Shown piece by piece: positions 24,154-33,066 of a stretch of DNA of 56,865 bases (the stretch's first letter is position 1; each line of letters starts with the position of its first letter). Source of the stretch: Bacteroides sp. (lineage in GTDB: Bacteria > Bacteroidota > Bacteroidia > Bacteroidales > Bacteroidaceae); NCBI GenBank assembly GCA_019414725.1, contig DXLM01000003.1, positions 1 to 56,865 of the forward strand, in the 5' to 3' direction. The translations under genes were made by a program, and so were the position numbers. Under the pieces are notes generated by a model. The model worked only from the letters and a program-made list of their open reading frames with translations, was not told the origin of the DNA and made no database searches.

Positions 24154-24161
24154 CAAATTTA
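24154..24161 (-). promoter_or_regulatory. -7 element of the flavodoxin pair
   Basis: Minus-strand TAAATTTG, 12 bases before the ATG at 24141; TTTC lies about 20 bases further upstream as a partial -33 match. Confidence 0.5.
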
Positions 24162-24349
24162 AACGAAGCCCAGCTATCTTTGAAAATATGCAAAGCTTGT
24201 AAAATACAAACAACACGATTTCGACCAAGGTTCACAAACCATTTTCCGTATATGTTTTTTTATGAAAATATTAGCAAGCTCGGCAACTTTAGTAAAAAAG
24301 CTGGATAACCTTTTTATACATCCATGGCATGAGTATTATAAAACTTTAC

Positions 24350-24357
24350 TATATTTG
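24350..24357 (+). promoter_or_regulatory. -7 element of the XRE-cupin/acyl-CoA ligase operon
   Basis: TATATTTG, about 60 bases before the ATG at 24417. Confidence 0.55.
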
Positions 24358-24416
24358 CCCAAATCTGATTCATTGAAAGCCACATAACGGCTTTTCATCG
24401 TAAAAAACACTATACT

Positions 24417-24995
24417 ATGGATAGAACCAACGTTATTGGAGAAAAAGTAAAAAGCCTTAGAACAGCAAAAGAAATAAGTCTGGAAGAACTGGCAGACCGT
24501 ACAGGACTTGCCGTAGAACAAATCACACGTATCGAGGAAAATATTGACATTCCTTCGCTCGCTCCGCTTGTAAAGCTGGCGCGTGCACTGGGAGTACGTC
24601 TGGGCACTTTCCTCGACGATCAGCCTGATGAAGCGGGTCCTGTAGTATGCCGACGCGGAGATGCTGACGATACCATCAGCTTCTCTAACAATGCACTCGA
24701 TGCGCGTCAGCACTTACATTATCATTCACTGTCGCGCAGCAAGACCGACCGACACATGGAACCGTTTATCGTCGACATCGATGCAAACGGAAATAATGAA
24801 TTCCATCTGTCTGCTCACGAGGGAGAAGAGTTTATCATGGTACTGAAAGGTACACTGGAAATCAATTATGGTAAATACACGTATCTGCTGGAAGAAGGTG
24901 ATACGATTTATTACGATTCCATCGTACCTCATCATGTACATGCTTTCGAAGGACAGGAAGCTCGTATCCTGGCTGTAATCTATACGCCTATTTAA
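24417..24995 (+). CDS. XRE-type HTH regulator with C-terminal cupin domain
   Basis: A 192-residue two-domain protein. Residues about 7-65 form an XRE helix-turn-helix (IGEKVKSLRTAKEISLEELA, then RTGLAVEQITRIEEN). Residues about 115-190 form a cupin barrel (HEGEEFIMVLKGTLEINYGK, and the second box GDTIYYDSIVPHHVHAF with the metal-ligand histidines). Such MarR-independent XRE-cupin regulators sense small ligands and usually control the adjacent operon. The acyl-CoA ligase gene starts 13 bases after this stop, so fatty-acid or aryl-acid activation is likely what is sensed. Confidence 0.9.
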   Translation: MDRTNVIGEKVKSLRTAKEISLEELADRTGLAVEQITRIEENIDIPSLAPLVKLARALGVRLGTFLDDQPDEAGPVVCRRGDADDTISFSNNALDARQHLHYHSLSRSKTDRHMEPFIVDIDANGNNEFHLSAHEGEEFIMVLKGTLEINYGKYTYLLEEGDTIYYDSIVPHHVHAFEGQEARILAVIYTPI

Positions 24996-25008
24996 ACCGC
25001 TACCTATT

Positions 25009-26661
25009 ATGATACAATTATCGGAAAGAACGCTGGGTGACTGGCTGGAGCACTGGGCCAAGGAAACACCCGATAAAGAGTATATCGTATACTCCGACCG
25101 TAACCTGCGGTTTACATGGAGTCAGTTCAACCGACGTGTGGACAACATGGCTAAGGGATTGCTTGCCATCGGTATCACACACGGCACACACGTGGGTATA
25201 TGGGCGAGAAACGTACCCGACTGGCTGACGTTTCTTTATGCCTGTGCCAAAATTGGTGCTGTAGCAGTTACGGTTAACACAAACTACAAACAGGCAGAGC
25301 TGGAGTACCTGTGCGAAAACTCGGACATGCATACGCTGTGTATCGTCGATGGAGAAAAGGACAGCAGTTTTGTAGATATGACTTACCGGATGCTTCCCGA
25401 GCTGAAGACTTTCGAACGCGGCCACATGAAGAGTAAACGGTTCCCGCACATGCGCAATGTCATCTACATCGGACAGGAAAAATACCGTGGCATGTACAAC
25501 ACGGCCGAAATCCTTCTGTTGGGAAACAACATAGACGATACCGTACTCGACGAAGCAAAGAAAAAAGTCAATTGCCACGATACGGTAAACATGCAATATA
25601 CTTCAGGTACAACGGGATTCCCGAAAGGAGTAATGCTTACGCATTATAACATAGCCAACAACGGATTTCTTACGGGAGAACACATGAAGTTCACTTCCGC
25701 CGACAAGCTTTGTGTATGTGTACCGTTATTCCACTGCTTTGGTGTGGTACTTGCTACGATGAACTGTCTTACACATGGTTGTACACAAGTTATGACGGAA
25801 CGTTTCGATCCGTTGCTGGTACTGGCTTCCATTCACAAGGAACGCTGTACGGCACTTTACGGAGTACCTACCATGTTTATAGCGGAACTCAACCATCCGA
25901 TGTTCGACATGTTCGACCTTTCATGCCTGCGTACAGGTATCATGGCTGGTTCTCTCTGCCCGGTAGAACTGATGAAACAGGTGGAAGAGAAAATGTTCAT
26001 GAAGGTAACCAGTGTATACGGACTGACAGAAGCTTCTCCGGGTATGACACACAGCCGTATCGACGACCCGCAGGAGGTGCGTTTTACTACAGTCGGTCAT
26101 GATTTTGAATTTACGGAAGTGAAGGTTATCGACCCAGAAACAGGAGAGGAATGTCCTCCAGGTGTACAAGGGGAAATGTGTAACCGTGGATATAATACCA
26201 TGAAAGGATATTATAAGAATCCGGAAGCTACTGCGGAAGTGATAGACAAAAACGGTTTCCTGCATTCGGGTGACTTGGGTATCAAGGACGAAAACGGCAA
26301 CTATCGCATTACGGGACGTATCAAAGACATGATTATCCGTGGAGGAGAAAACATTTATCCGCGCGAAATAGAAGAGTTCCTTTATCAGATGCCCGGTATA
26401 AAGGATGTTCAAGTAGCGGGTGTACCGTCGAAGAAATACGGTGAAGCTGTAGGAGCATTCATCATTCTGCACGAAGGATGCACAATGAACGAATATGATG
26501 TACGTGAGTTTTGCGAAGGAAAGATAGCCCGATACAAGATTCCGAAATACATTTTCTTTGTAAAGGAATTCCCGATGACAGGAAGTGGCAAAATCCAGAA
26601 GTTCAAACTGAAAGATTTAAGCCTGGAACTTTGCAAGCAACAAGGTATAGAAATTATCTGA
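25009..26661 (+). CDS. AMP-dependent acyl-CoA synthetase
   Basis: A 550-residue ANL-superfamily ligase. The AMP/ATP P-loop MQYTSGTTGFPKGVMLTH, the A5 motif VYGLTEASPG, the A7/A8 motifs LHSGDLGIKDENGNYRITGR and IRGGENIYPREIEE, and the catalytic lysine near the end (TGSGKIQKFKL) are all present. It would activate a carboxylic acid to an acyl-AMP and then an acyl-CoA. Overall form resembles medium/long-chain fatty-acid ligases (FadD/FACL group), but chain length and substrate cannot be fixed by eye. Cytoplasmic. Second gene of an operon with the XRE-cupin regulator and closed by the terminator at 26686-26732. Confidence 0.9.
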   Translation: MIQLSERTLGDWLEHWAKETPDKEYIVYSDRNLRFTWSQFNRRVDNMAKGLLAIGITHGTHVGIWARNVPDWLTFLYACAKIGAVAVTVNTNYKQAELEYLCENSDMHTLCIVDGEKDSSFVDMTYRMLPELKTFERGHMKSKRFPHMRNVIYIGQEKYRGMYNTAEILLLGNNIDDTVLDEAKKKVNCHDTVNMQYTSGTTGFPKGVMLTHYNIANNGFLTGEHMKFTSADKLCVCVPLFHCFGVVLATMNCLTHGCTQVMTERFDPLLVLASIHKERCTALYGVPTMFIAELNHPMFDMFDLSCLRTGIMAGSLCPVELMKQVEEKMFMKVTSVYGLTEASPGMTHSRIDDPQEVRFTTVGHDFEFTEVKVIDPETGEECPPGVQGEMCNRGYNTMKGYYKNPEATAEVIDKNGFLHSGDLGIKDENGNYRITGRIKDMIIRGGENIYPREIEEFLYQMPGIKDVQVAGVPSKKYGEAVGAFIILHEGCTMNEYDVREFCEGKIARYKIPKYIFFVKEFPMTGSGKIQKFKLKDLSLELCKQQGIEII

Positions 26662-26685
26662 TACACAAGTATCAATAAAAAGATC

Positions 26686-26732
26686 GCACCCGTATTCCTA
26701 AGTCGAGAAATCAGAATATCGGGTGCTTTCTT
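26686..26732 (+). terminator. Terminator after the acyl-CoA ligase gene
   Basis: Stem GCACCCG (26686-26692) with CGGGTGC (26720-26726), continued by TATTC with GAATA around one unpaired T, followed by TTTCTT. Confidence 0.8.
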
Positions 26733-26769
26733 AGAAAGACAAGTATTATTAATGAAATATTAATTCAGA

Positions 26770-27474
26770 TCACTTCACTATTTTTACCAAGATAGTTTTT
26801 CCATCAGGTTCTCCCTTGGTATTATAGCTTTCTGATTTTACCAGTCCGATACCTTCGGCATACCATTCTGTTACACGTACGGTTTCGGTCTTCAGAACGA
26901 TTTTTGTACGCTTCAGGTATGAAATCTTAATACAATCAAACTTACCGGCAGTCGTACTGACTTTCTCTTCACCCATATAAGCTGCACCTGATATATTTAT
27001 CTCATTCTTCAGCATATTGGAGATCAGCGAATAAGTACGGTCTGGAATCGACTCGCCTGCACTGGCGTGCTTTTTGATAGTAAATGAATTATCACCTTTC
27101 AGTTTCAGCTCTTCAGCCATAGCCTGACGTGCCTTCGAATCGTATTTGGCAGGATCTGAATCAGATTTTATATAAGGACCATACATCAAATCTTCCTGGC
27201 AGGTAGTAACATTACCATCGTAATTCCAGTTATAAAGTGTATAGCTGGTATTATTCTTGGTCTTATTAGTTACTATTTTGGCAAGATACTGAGCACTTTC
27301 TCCTGAAGCATTCTTTACGACATTGTATACCGTAACCGTTTCGTTCGACAGGCTTTGTCCTGCCTCATCATAATTTACATAATGTAATTCCGTACCCTGA
27401 GTAGTACAGAAGTATTGTGCCTGCATGGTATGACATGCCAGCAGAGCAACAATGGCCAACAGCATTTTTTTCAT
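26770..27474 (-). CDS. Secreted protein of unknown function (DUF3108/TapB-like)
   Basis: A 234-residue exported protein with a signal peptide (MKKMLLAIVALLACHTMQAQ) and a mature part rich in beta strands. Features include GTELHYVNYDEAGQ near the start and the C-terminal pattern STTAGKFDCIKISYL, then TEWYAEGIGLVKSESYN. This G-x-F-x-C/A-x-K-I ... W-x-x-x-G-x-G-x-V-K pattern is the hallmark of DUF3108-like periplasmic proteins (TapB family in current nomenclature, which I name with moderate confidence). Function unknown. It is divergently transcribed from the TPR gene, with promoters between them. Confidence 0.75.
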   Translation of the reverse strand: MKKMLLAIVALLACHTMQAQYFCTTQGTELHYVNYDEAGQSLSNETVTVYNVVKNASGESAQYLAKIVTNKTKNNTSYTLYNWNYDGNVTTCQEDLMYGPYIKSDSDPAKYDSKARQAMAEELKLKGDNSFTIKKHASAGESIPDRTYSLISNMLKNEINISGAAYMGEEKVSTTAGKFDCIKISYLKRTKIVLKTETVRVTEWYAEGIGLVKSESYNTKGEPDGKTILVKIVK

Positions 27475-27510
27475 AACTTATCTTTTTTATTTCACTGTAT
27501 TATTCGGTTG

Positions 27511-27518
27511 CAAACATA
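27511..27518 (-). promoter_or_regulatory. -7 element of the DUF3108-like gene
   Basis: Minus-strand TATGTTTG, 36 bases upstream of the ATG at 27474. Confidence 0.5.
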
Positions 27519-27563
27519 CTAATTTCTTTTCAGCAAACATATCCATTAAGTTAATTTTCTCGT

Positions 27564-27571
27564 TATCTTTG
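27564..27571 (+). promoter_or_regulatory. -7 element of the TPR gene
   Basis: TATCTTTG, 29 bases upstream of the ATG at 27601. Confidence 0.6.
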
Positions 27572-27600
27572 CAACACATTAACATAAAAGAGATAAAATT

Positions 27601-28551
27601 ATGGGCTTATTATCATCCTTGTTCGGTGGAGGAAAGCCGAACGAAGACCAACAGGCAAAACAGGAAAAGAAAAATTTCGAGATTCTGAAATATGATGGTA
27701 TCCGCGCACGCAATATGCGCCAGCTTCCCTATGCTATAAAATGTTTTGAGCAGGCAATAGCACTGAATGATGAACCTGAAACGCTGCAACTGCTTGCCAA
27801 TGCGTATATAGAAGCCGGACGTACAGACGATGCCCGCATTACACTAGACCGCCTGGTTAATAAAACGCCCGACAATATACAGGCTCTGCTTGCTCTGGCA
27901 AGTATCTGTTATATGCAAGAAGATTATGAAAGTATGGATAATGCTTGTCAGAAAGCTATAAAGCTTGACGAAACCAGTGCTCCGGCTTACTATCTTGCAG
28001 CAAAGGCTGCACGAGGCATGAAAAATGACCTGCAGGCTATTGTGATGCTGACCAAGGCCATCATGCAAAACGAAGAATATAAAGAGGCTTATCTGCTTCG
28101 TGCCGAAGTCCTCTGGGATATGCGTCAGGCTAAAGATGCCATGAGCGATCTGGATAAAGTTCTTTCAGTTTCACCTGATGAAGAGGATGCTTTACTACTT
28201 AAAGGAAAAATACACGCAGCACTTGGTCAGGTAGAAGAAGCTCAATCATGTTTCAACCAGGTATTGGAAGTAAATCCGTTCAACGAAAAAGCCTATCTGC
28301 TTAAAGGTGAAATGTTAATGGAACAGAAAGAATTCGACCAGGCTATAGAGTTCTATACAGAAGCCATCGAACTAATGCCTCAAAACGCAGTGCTCTATCA
28401 GGAAAGAGGACGTATCCGACTGCTAAAAGGTGATAAGGAAGGTTCCATAGAAGATATGAAAAAAGCTATTGAACTAAATCCAGACAACGAGAAGCTGATT
28501 ACCGGAAATTATGATAACTTCAAGCAAAATTCTGCTCCGGGAATTTATTAA
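27601..28551 (+). CDS. Tetratricopeptide-repeat protein
   Basis: A 316-residue protein made almost wholly of TPR helices. At least seven repeats run from about residue 35 to 300, with the W/L-G-Y-A-F-A-P pattern clear in AIKCFEQAIALNDEPETLQL, LAKAAR-type connectors and the last repeat, AVLYQERGRIRLLKGDKEGS. The N-terminus (MGLLSSLFGGGKPNEDQQ) is a short glycine-rich segment, not a signal peptide. TPR proteins are protein-binding scaffolds; the partner is unknown. Single gene with its own promoter; no clear terminator follows, only a 6-bp hairpin near 28559-28585. Confidence 0.88.
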   Translation: MGLLSSLFGGGKPNEDQQAKQEKKNFEILKYDGIRARNMRQLPYAIKCFEQAIALNDEPETLQLLANAYIEAGRTDDARITLDRLVNKTPDNIQALLALASICYMQEDYESMDNACQKAIKLDETSAPAYYLAAKAARGMKNDLQAIVMLTKAIMQNEEYKEAYLLRAEVLWDMRQAKDAMSDLDKVLSVSPDEEDALLLKGKIHAALGQVEEAQSCFNQVLEVNPFNEKAYLLKGEMLMEQKEFDQAIEFYTEAIELMPQNAVLYQERGRIRLLKGDKEGSIEDMKKAIELNPDNEKLITGNYDNFKQNSAPGIY

Positions 28552-28611
28552 GACTGATAAAGCTTGATACCAGAAACATTATAGCTTTCATATATAAAGA
28601 CAAACACTGAA

Positions 28612-28742
28612 TGCTCCAATCCTGAACAAGGATATTTCCTACTAATACAACACTGATAGCATACCGTTTTTGTATGTAAAAAGCACATAAAAGTCGCTAT
28701 GCTGTACATTTTCTATATTTTTGCCTTGACAAGATTGGAGCA
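28612..28742. repeat. Inverted repeat bracketing a promoter
   Basis: TGCTCCAATC (28612-28621) and GATTGGAGCA (28733-28742) are perfect 10-base inverted copies 111 bases apart, extendable to 12 of 13 matches. The segment between holds the -7 element at 28716-28723 that faces the small HTH gene. The geometry resembles an invertible promoter, but arms this short occur by chance. Confidence 0.4.
28716..28723 (+). promoter_or_regulatory. -7 element of the small HTH gene
   Basis: TATTTTTG, about 54 bases upstream of the ATG at 28777 and inside the inverted repeat described at 28612-28742. Confidence 0.45.
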
Positions 28743-28776
28743 CTATTTTTATACACAACACTTTTTCCATGCCTGT

Positions 28777-29007
28777 ATGATTCACATCGGAATGATTATT
28801 AAAGCTGAACTCGACAAACAAGAACGATCTGTCACCTGGTTTGCCAGAAAACTTTATTGTGACCGTACAAACGTATATAAAATATTCAAGAGAAAGAGTA
28901 TTGATACTGAATTATTGCTACGAATATCTGTCATTCTTAATACTAATTTCTTCCAATATTACGAAAATGCTTACCAGGAAATTTTAAAATCAGGCCCGGA
29001 AATGTGA
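28777..29007 (+). CDS. Small helix-turn-helix protein (XRE-like)
   Basis: A 76-residue protein, MIHIGMIIKAELDKQERSVT onward, that is essentially one HTH domain: VTWFARKLYCDRTNVYKIFK is the recognition unit, followed by DTELLLRISVILNTNFFQYY. This type of stand-alone XRE-like protein is common in Bacteroidales genomes. The upstream in-frame ATG at 28699 would put the promoter element inside the gene and adds a hydrophobic, unrelated stretch, so the start at 28777 was preferred. It precedes the OmpA-family gene by 98 bases with a separate promoter in between; whether it regulates that gene is open. Confidence 0.78.
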   Translation: MIHIGMIIKAELDKQERSVTWFARKLYCDRTNVYKIFKRKSIDTELLLRISVILNTNFFQYYENAYQEILKSGPEM

Positions 29008-29073
29008 AAGATCGGCTACACTTTCGTTATCAATAAGCCACACACATCCTCTTTTCCATGTATTAAATCTCCT

Positions 29074-29081
29074 TACTTTTG
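29074..29081 (+). promoter_or_regulatory. -7 element of the OmpA-family gene
   Basis: TACTTTTG, 24 bases before the ATG at 29106. Confidence 0.6.
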
Positions 29082-29105
29082 TAAAAAATATCAAAAAGAA
29101 GAAAC

Positions 29106-30341
29106 ATGAGAAAAAAGATTCTATTAACTATCGCATTGTGTAGCTTATACGGAATAGGAGTTGCACAACAATCTGATGACACGACAGACAGAATCAGGGT
29201 TGGAGCAAAAGGAGGAATAGGCATATCAAACATGAAATATTCCAATCTCGATCAATACAATAAAAACAGTATTATTGGAGGTATAGGAGGTATCTTTGCA
29301 GAATTTGATTTAGGCTTCTACCGCCGGTTCTCCATACGCCCGGAACTCATGTTCGCAAAAAGAGGAAGCAAGGTGGATGGTATTTATAATGGAACAGCAT
29401 TCAATTATCAACTAAATGCCCAATATACCGACATCCGAATTCCTGTCATTTATAATTTCAATGATCCGGATAAAATCAATCCTTATATTTATGTAGCTCC
29501 TATATTCAGCTTCACACGCGGAGGAGAAATTAATTATACAGAAACATCAGGTAGTGACATTTATGCTTATCCAGCTATGGCACTGAGTGATGCAAACTTC
29601 TCTAAGTTCAACTTTAGTGGCGCAGCCGGTGTTGGTGTACGCTTTCCAATACCTGTAACCGACTCAAAAAAACTGTATCTGGCACTAGAAGCCAACTACC
29701 AATACGGATTTACTGACACATATGGCAAGAAAGAAAAAAACGGAGAAGCCATTGCAGTCAACCGCAGAGCATATGACATAACAGGAAGCCGTAAAAACCA
29801 AGGTTTTGAAATTACAGCCTCGGTCTCTATTCCACTCAGTATATTTAAGAAACCGAAAAAAGAATCACAACCTCAATCAGAATACGTGTATATACCGACT
29901 CCAGTAGTGACTCCAGAACCAGCACCTGTGGTACAAGAAAAGCCTTGTTACACACTCGATGAAATCCTGCAACTCATTGCTGAAAATAAATCAATCAAGG
30001 GAAAAACCATCTGTGCAATCGATATCATCAATTTCGAATTCGACAAGAGTACATTGACAAAACAATCTCATGAATACCTTGACAAAATAGCTATTCTGAT
30101 GAAACAAAACGGATACCGCGTTGAAATTAAAGGTCATACAGACGGCATCGGTACAGCAGAATACAACATGAAGCTTTCAGAGCGTAGAGCAAAAGCTGTA
30201 TATGAGTATCTGATTCAGCAAGGAGTATCTCCTCAAAAACTTTCATACAGTTATTATGGTATGACCAAACCTATTGCTACAAACAAGACCAGCGAAGGCC
30301 GCCGAATAAACAGAAGAGTAGAATTCGATATTATTGACTAA
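29106..30341 (+). CDS. Outer membrane protein: porin-like barrel plus OmpA domain
   Basis: A 411-residue protein with a signal peptide (MRKKILLTIALCSLYGIGVAQ). An N-terminal PorT/outer-membrane beta-barrel domain spans about residues 28-250 (VGAKGGIGISNMKYSN, many Tyr/Gly-rich strands). A Pro-rich linker (PTPVVTPEPAPVV) follows, then a C-terminal OmpA domain (about residues 300-411). The OmpA peptidoglycan-binding signature is present: INFEFDKSTLT, EIKGHTDGIGTAEYNMKLSERRA, and the arginines in EGRRINRRVEF. It anchors the outer membrane to the cell wall. It is followed 18 bases later by a lipoprotein gene, so the two form an operon. Confidence 0.9.
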   Translation: MRKKILLTIALCSLYGIGVAQQSDDTTDRIRVGAKGGIGISNMKYSNLDQYNKNSIIGGIGGIFAEFDLGFYRRFSIRPELMFAKRGSKVDGIYNGTAFNYQLNAQYTDIRIPVIYNFNDPDKINPYIYVAPIFSFTRGGEINYTETSGSDIYAYPAMALSDANFSKFNFSGAAGVGVRFPIPVTDSKKLYLALEANYQYGFTDTYGKKEKNGEAIAVNRRAYDITGSRKNQGFEITASVSIPLSIFKKPKKESQPQSEYVYIPTPVVTPEPAPVVQEKPCYTLDEILQLIAENKSIKGKTICAIDIINFEFDKSTLTKQSHEYLDKIAILMKQNGYRVEIKGHTDGIGTAEYNMKLSERRAKAVYEYLIQQGVSPQKLSYSYYGMTKPIATNKTSEGRRINRRVEFDIID

Positions 30342-30359
30342 CTAATTTAACGAGGCAAT

Positions 30360-31643
30360 ATGATTATGAAATTGAAAAATATCATACGATATACCAAGAT
30401 ATATGGACTTATGCTGCTGACAGCAAGCATAACATTATGTGCTTGCATCTCTGAAGGTGATGAAACAATTGTACTGGAAGAATCACAGGCAACAGCATCA
30501 CAACTGATTCTTGGAGAATGGGAATTATCCAGTTACAAAATAACTGATGAAGAAGGTAATCCGATAAATGAACCTGGCATAGAAAATGGAGTACCAACAA
30601 TACCAGCCTTCGACTTCAAGGATGATAATACATGTTTAATCACTCCTCCCAATGAAGCTGTTTCTGAAGGGAAATATGATATATCTGAAGATGGCTCTGT
30701 TTTATGGGTTGAAGGATATGGAGAATGGGAAATATTTTCTCTGGGAAAAAACAAGCTGGTTCTGACACGAGAAATCATATATAATGGAAAGACATATAAT
30801 GTCATGTACATTTTAGAAAGAAATGCTCCCGGAGAAGATTCTCCTAACGACAACCTCGGAGGTGAAGTAGGAAGTGTTGACGACAACAACCCTTACCAAC
30901 CTTGGGCACACAATCTGGTTTCACAGATAACCATGACGCGACATTATACAAGTAACAATAGCATAGAAAAGACGGTATATAAATTCCAGTACGACGTGAA
31001 ATCACGCATTATCGAATATACAATAGATAATTACGATGCTATTTCAAATATGGTTACCGAGAGTAATAAATTCAACTTTACCTATGATGACAGTAAAGTA
31101 TATCTTTATTACAATGAGGAACTGATGAATACAGGAGTTGTTGGTCACAATGGCTTTCTTGATTATCTGTACGAAGGAAATTCAGATACAGCCAGCAGTT
31201 TCTTCGATTACAATGCTGACGGTTACGTAACTTATCTGGAAACCAATGGTGAAAAATGGAATCCGATATACAGCACATCATGGAGCGGTGCTAAAAACAT
31301 GGCCTCTCCAACCGATGGAGGCGATGAATTAAGTTATAACTCTGATGCTATCAATAACGCTTCCGTCGATTTCAATGGATTAATGACAAGCTGCTACCAA
31401 TGGGAGTGGTCTATGCACAATGAATACTCGGGAGTCGTGCTGGGACTATTTGACTTTTACGGAAAAAGAAGTTATCAGGTAGCAAGCAAAGTGGTAAGAA
31501 ATTCTTTATGGATTGATGAAATGACCGACTGGGAAATAACAAAATCAGAAACAGGTGACTACATCATCACTTTCTATGAAATTACCCGCTCGGGGTCAAA
31601 TCATCCGTTCACTGCTACTTATGAAATAGAATATTATCATTAA
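30360..31643 (+). CDS. Lipoprotein with lipocalin-like N-terminus, unknown function
   Basis: A 427-residue exported lipoprotein: basic N-terminus, hydrophobic stretch and lipobox LCAC (Cys at about residue 29). Residues about 48-150 resemble the lipocalin-like domain of Bacteroidales surface proteins (LILGEWELSSYKITDEEG ... YMYILER-type ending). The C-terminal half, with SQITMTRHYTSNNSIEKTVY and FDYNADGYVTYLE, is repetitive beta structure resembling DUF4595-type domains. No enzymatic motif is seen. Two start codons, ATG at 30360 and 30366, are equally possible. It is cotranscribed with the OmpA-family protein and probably sits in the outer membrane beside it. Confidence 0.75.
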   Translation: MIMKLKNIIRYTKIYGLMLLTASITLCACISEGDETIVLEESQATASQLILGEWELSSYKITDEEGNPINEPGIENGVPTIPAFDFKDDNTCLITPPNEAVSEGKYDISEDGSVLWVEGYGEWEIFSLGKNKLVLTREIIYNGKTYNVMYILERNAPGEDSPNDNLGGEVGSVDDNNPYQPWAHNLVSQITMTRHYTSNNSIEKTVYKFQYDVKSRIIEYTIDNYDAISNMVTESNKFNFTYDDSKVYLYYNEELMNTGVVGHNGFLDYLYEGNSDTASSFFDYNADGYVTYLETNGEKWNPIYSTSWSGAKNMASPTDGGDELSYNSDAINNASVDFNGLMTSCYQWEWSMHNEYSGVVLGLFDFYGKRSYQVASKVVRNSLWIDEMTDWEITKSETGDYIITFYEITRSGSNHPFTATYEIEYYH

Positions 31644-31666
31644 TACATTTCTACAATAAAATACAA

Positions 31667-31711
31667 AAAGCGTCCTGCCATTTTATAATACGAAAAATAG
31701 CAGGACGCTTT
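31667..31711. terminator. Bidirectional terminator between convergent genes
   Basis: Twelve-base-pair stem AAAGCGTCCTGC (31667-31678) with GCAGGACGCTTT (31700-31711). T runs result on both strands, serving the lipoprotein gene from the left and the C-S lyase gene from the right. Confidence 0.9.
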
Positions 31712-31731
31712 CATTCTATCTGAATATCCAA

Positions 31732-32907
31732 TCAGACAAAAAGATTATCATAAGCCTCTTTCAACTGCTTCATTGCCTGTTCAAGTACAGAACGCGGACA
31801 TCCGACATTCATTCTCATAAATCCCGTACCCTCTTTTCCAAAAGTCGTACCACTGTTCAGAGCTAAATGCGCATGAGATACAAAGAAATCTTCAAGCTGC
31901 TGCTGTGACAGATTCAACTCCCGACAGTCAAGCCATACCAGATACGAAGCCATCGGAAGCATTGCCTTAATCTTAGGCATATAAGTTTTCAGGTAATGAT
32001 CCAAATAATCAATATTACCTTGTATATAAGCCAGACATTGTTCCAGCCACTCTGTTCCATTAGAATATGCAGCCTCTACTGCTGGAAAGGCAAAAACATG
32101 ACCTCCGCCAAACTCACAGCTTTCCATATAAGTAGTAAACCGTTTGTGGAGTCCCTCATTATAGATAATAGCATGCGAAGCAGCTACTCCTGGCATATTA
32201 AATGCCTTACTAGGAGCCATGAACGTAACGGAATTATTCTTTGCACGCTCGGAAATCATGGCAAAAGGAACATGATGACGAGGTGGCAACGTCAGATCGG
32301 CATGAATTTCATCCGAAAAGACAATCACATTATCTTCAGCACATATGTCTGCAATCGCCTTCAGCTCATCGTGTGTCCAGACCACACCGCCCGGATTGTG
32401 AGGATTACATAATATAAACACACGTACCCCTTTTATCTCTTTGCGGAACAAATCCAAGTCCATGCGATACGTTCCATTTTCCAGTATCAACGGACACTCT
32501 ACCACTCTTCGGTCATTACGAGTTACCAGCCACGAAAAAGGATGATAAACAGGAGGCATAATCATTATTTTATCTCCCGGATGAGTAAAGGCATTGATTG
32601 CCATTCCCAACCCCGGCACAATGCCCGGCACGTAAGTAATCTGTTCTTTTCTTACCTTCATACCATAACGGGAATCTACCCAGTTGATAATGGCCTGATA
32701 ATAGCTATCAGGTTTGCAGGTATAACCCAGCACAGGATGCTCACAACGCTTGCGGATTGCATCAATCACAAACGGTGGAGTTGCAAAATCCATATCGGCT
32801 ACCCACATCGGAATAAGATCTTCCCTACCCCATATACTCTTCATTCCTTCAACTTTTTCAGCACTCGTTCCCCGACGGTCTATCAGTTCATCAAAATTAT
32901 AATTCAT
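31732..32907 (-). CDS. patB: PatB/MalY-type C-S lyase (cystathionine beta-lyase)
   Basis: A 391-residue fold-type I PLP enzyme. The PatB/MalY branch is indicated by the N-terminal IPMWVADMDFATPPFVIDAI, the NPHNPGG motif, SDEIHADL and the PLP lysine in APSKAFNMPG (about residue 231). The closing FMRMNVGCPR carries the substrate-carboxylate arginine. These enzymes split cystathionine or cysteine conjugates to pyruvate, ammonia and a thiol, and often contribute to methionine synthesis and H2S or thiol release. Cytoplasmic, monocistronic, with promoter at 32946-32953 and the shared terminator at 31667-31711. Divergent from the aromatic operon. Confidence 0.9.
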   Translation of the reverse strand: MNYNFDELIDRRGTSAEKVEGMKSIWGREDLIPMWVADMDFATPPFVIDAIRKRCEHPVLGYTCKPDSYYQAIINWVDSRYGMKVRKEQITYVPGIVPGLGMAINAFTHPGDKIMIMPPVYHPFSWLVTRNDRRVVECPLILENGTYRMDLDLFRKEIKGVRVFILCNPHNPGGVVWTHDELKAIADICAEDNVIVFSDEIHADLTLPPRHHVPFAMISERAKNNSVTFMAPSKAFNMPGVAASHAIIYNEGLHKRFTTYMESCEFGGGHVFAFPAVEAAYSNGTEWLEQCLAYIQGNIDYLDHYLKTYMPKIKAMLPMASYLVWLDCRELNLSQQQLEDFFVSHAHLALNSGTTFGKEGTGFMRMNVGCPRSVLEQAMKQLKEAYDNLFV

Positions 32908-32945
32908 GGTGATATTATGTTTTAATTAGCGAGTTTGTTCTAACA

Positions 32946-32953
32946 CAAATTTA
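32946..32953 (-). promoter_or_regulatory. -7 element of the C-S lyase gene
   Basis: Minus-strand TAAATTTG, 38 bases before the ATG at 32907. Confidence 0.55.
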
Positions 32954-33025
32954 ATCGAATATGTCGTGTAAAGAAAATATTTAAAGAAAAAGTTCATAAA
33001 ACTATTGTTTTTTCAAGAAAAGTAT

Positions 33026-33033
33026 TACATTTG
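33026..33033 (+). promoter_or_regulatory. -7 element of the aromatic amino acid operon
   Basis: TACATTTG, with TTG at 33005-33007 as a possible -33 element. Transcription would begin near 33040, giving a leader RNA of about 195 bases before the first structural gene. Confidence 0.65.
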
Positions 33034-33066
33034 CAACCGTAATGATAACAAAATAACAGAACAAAA

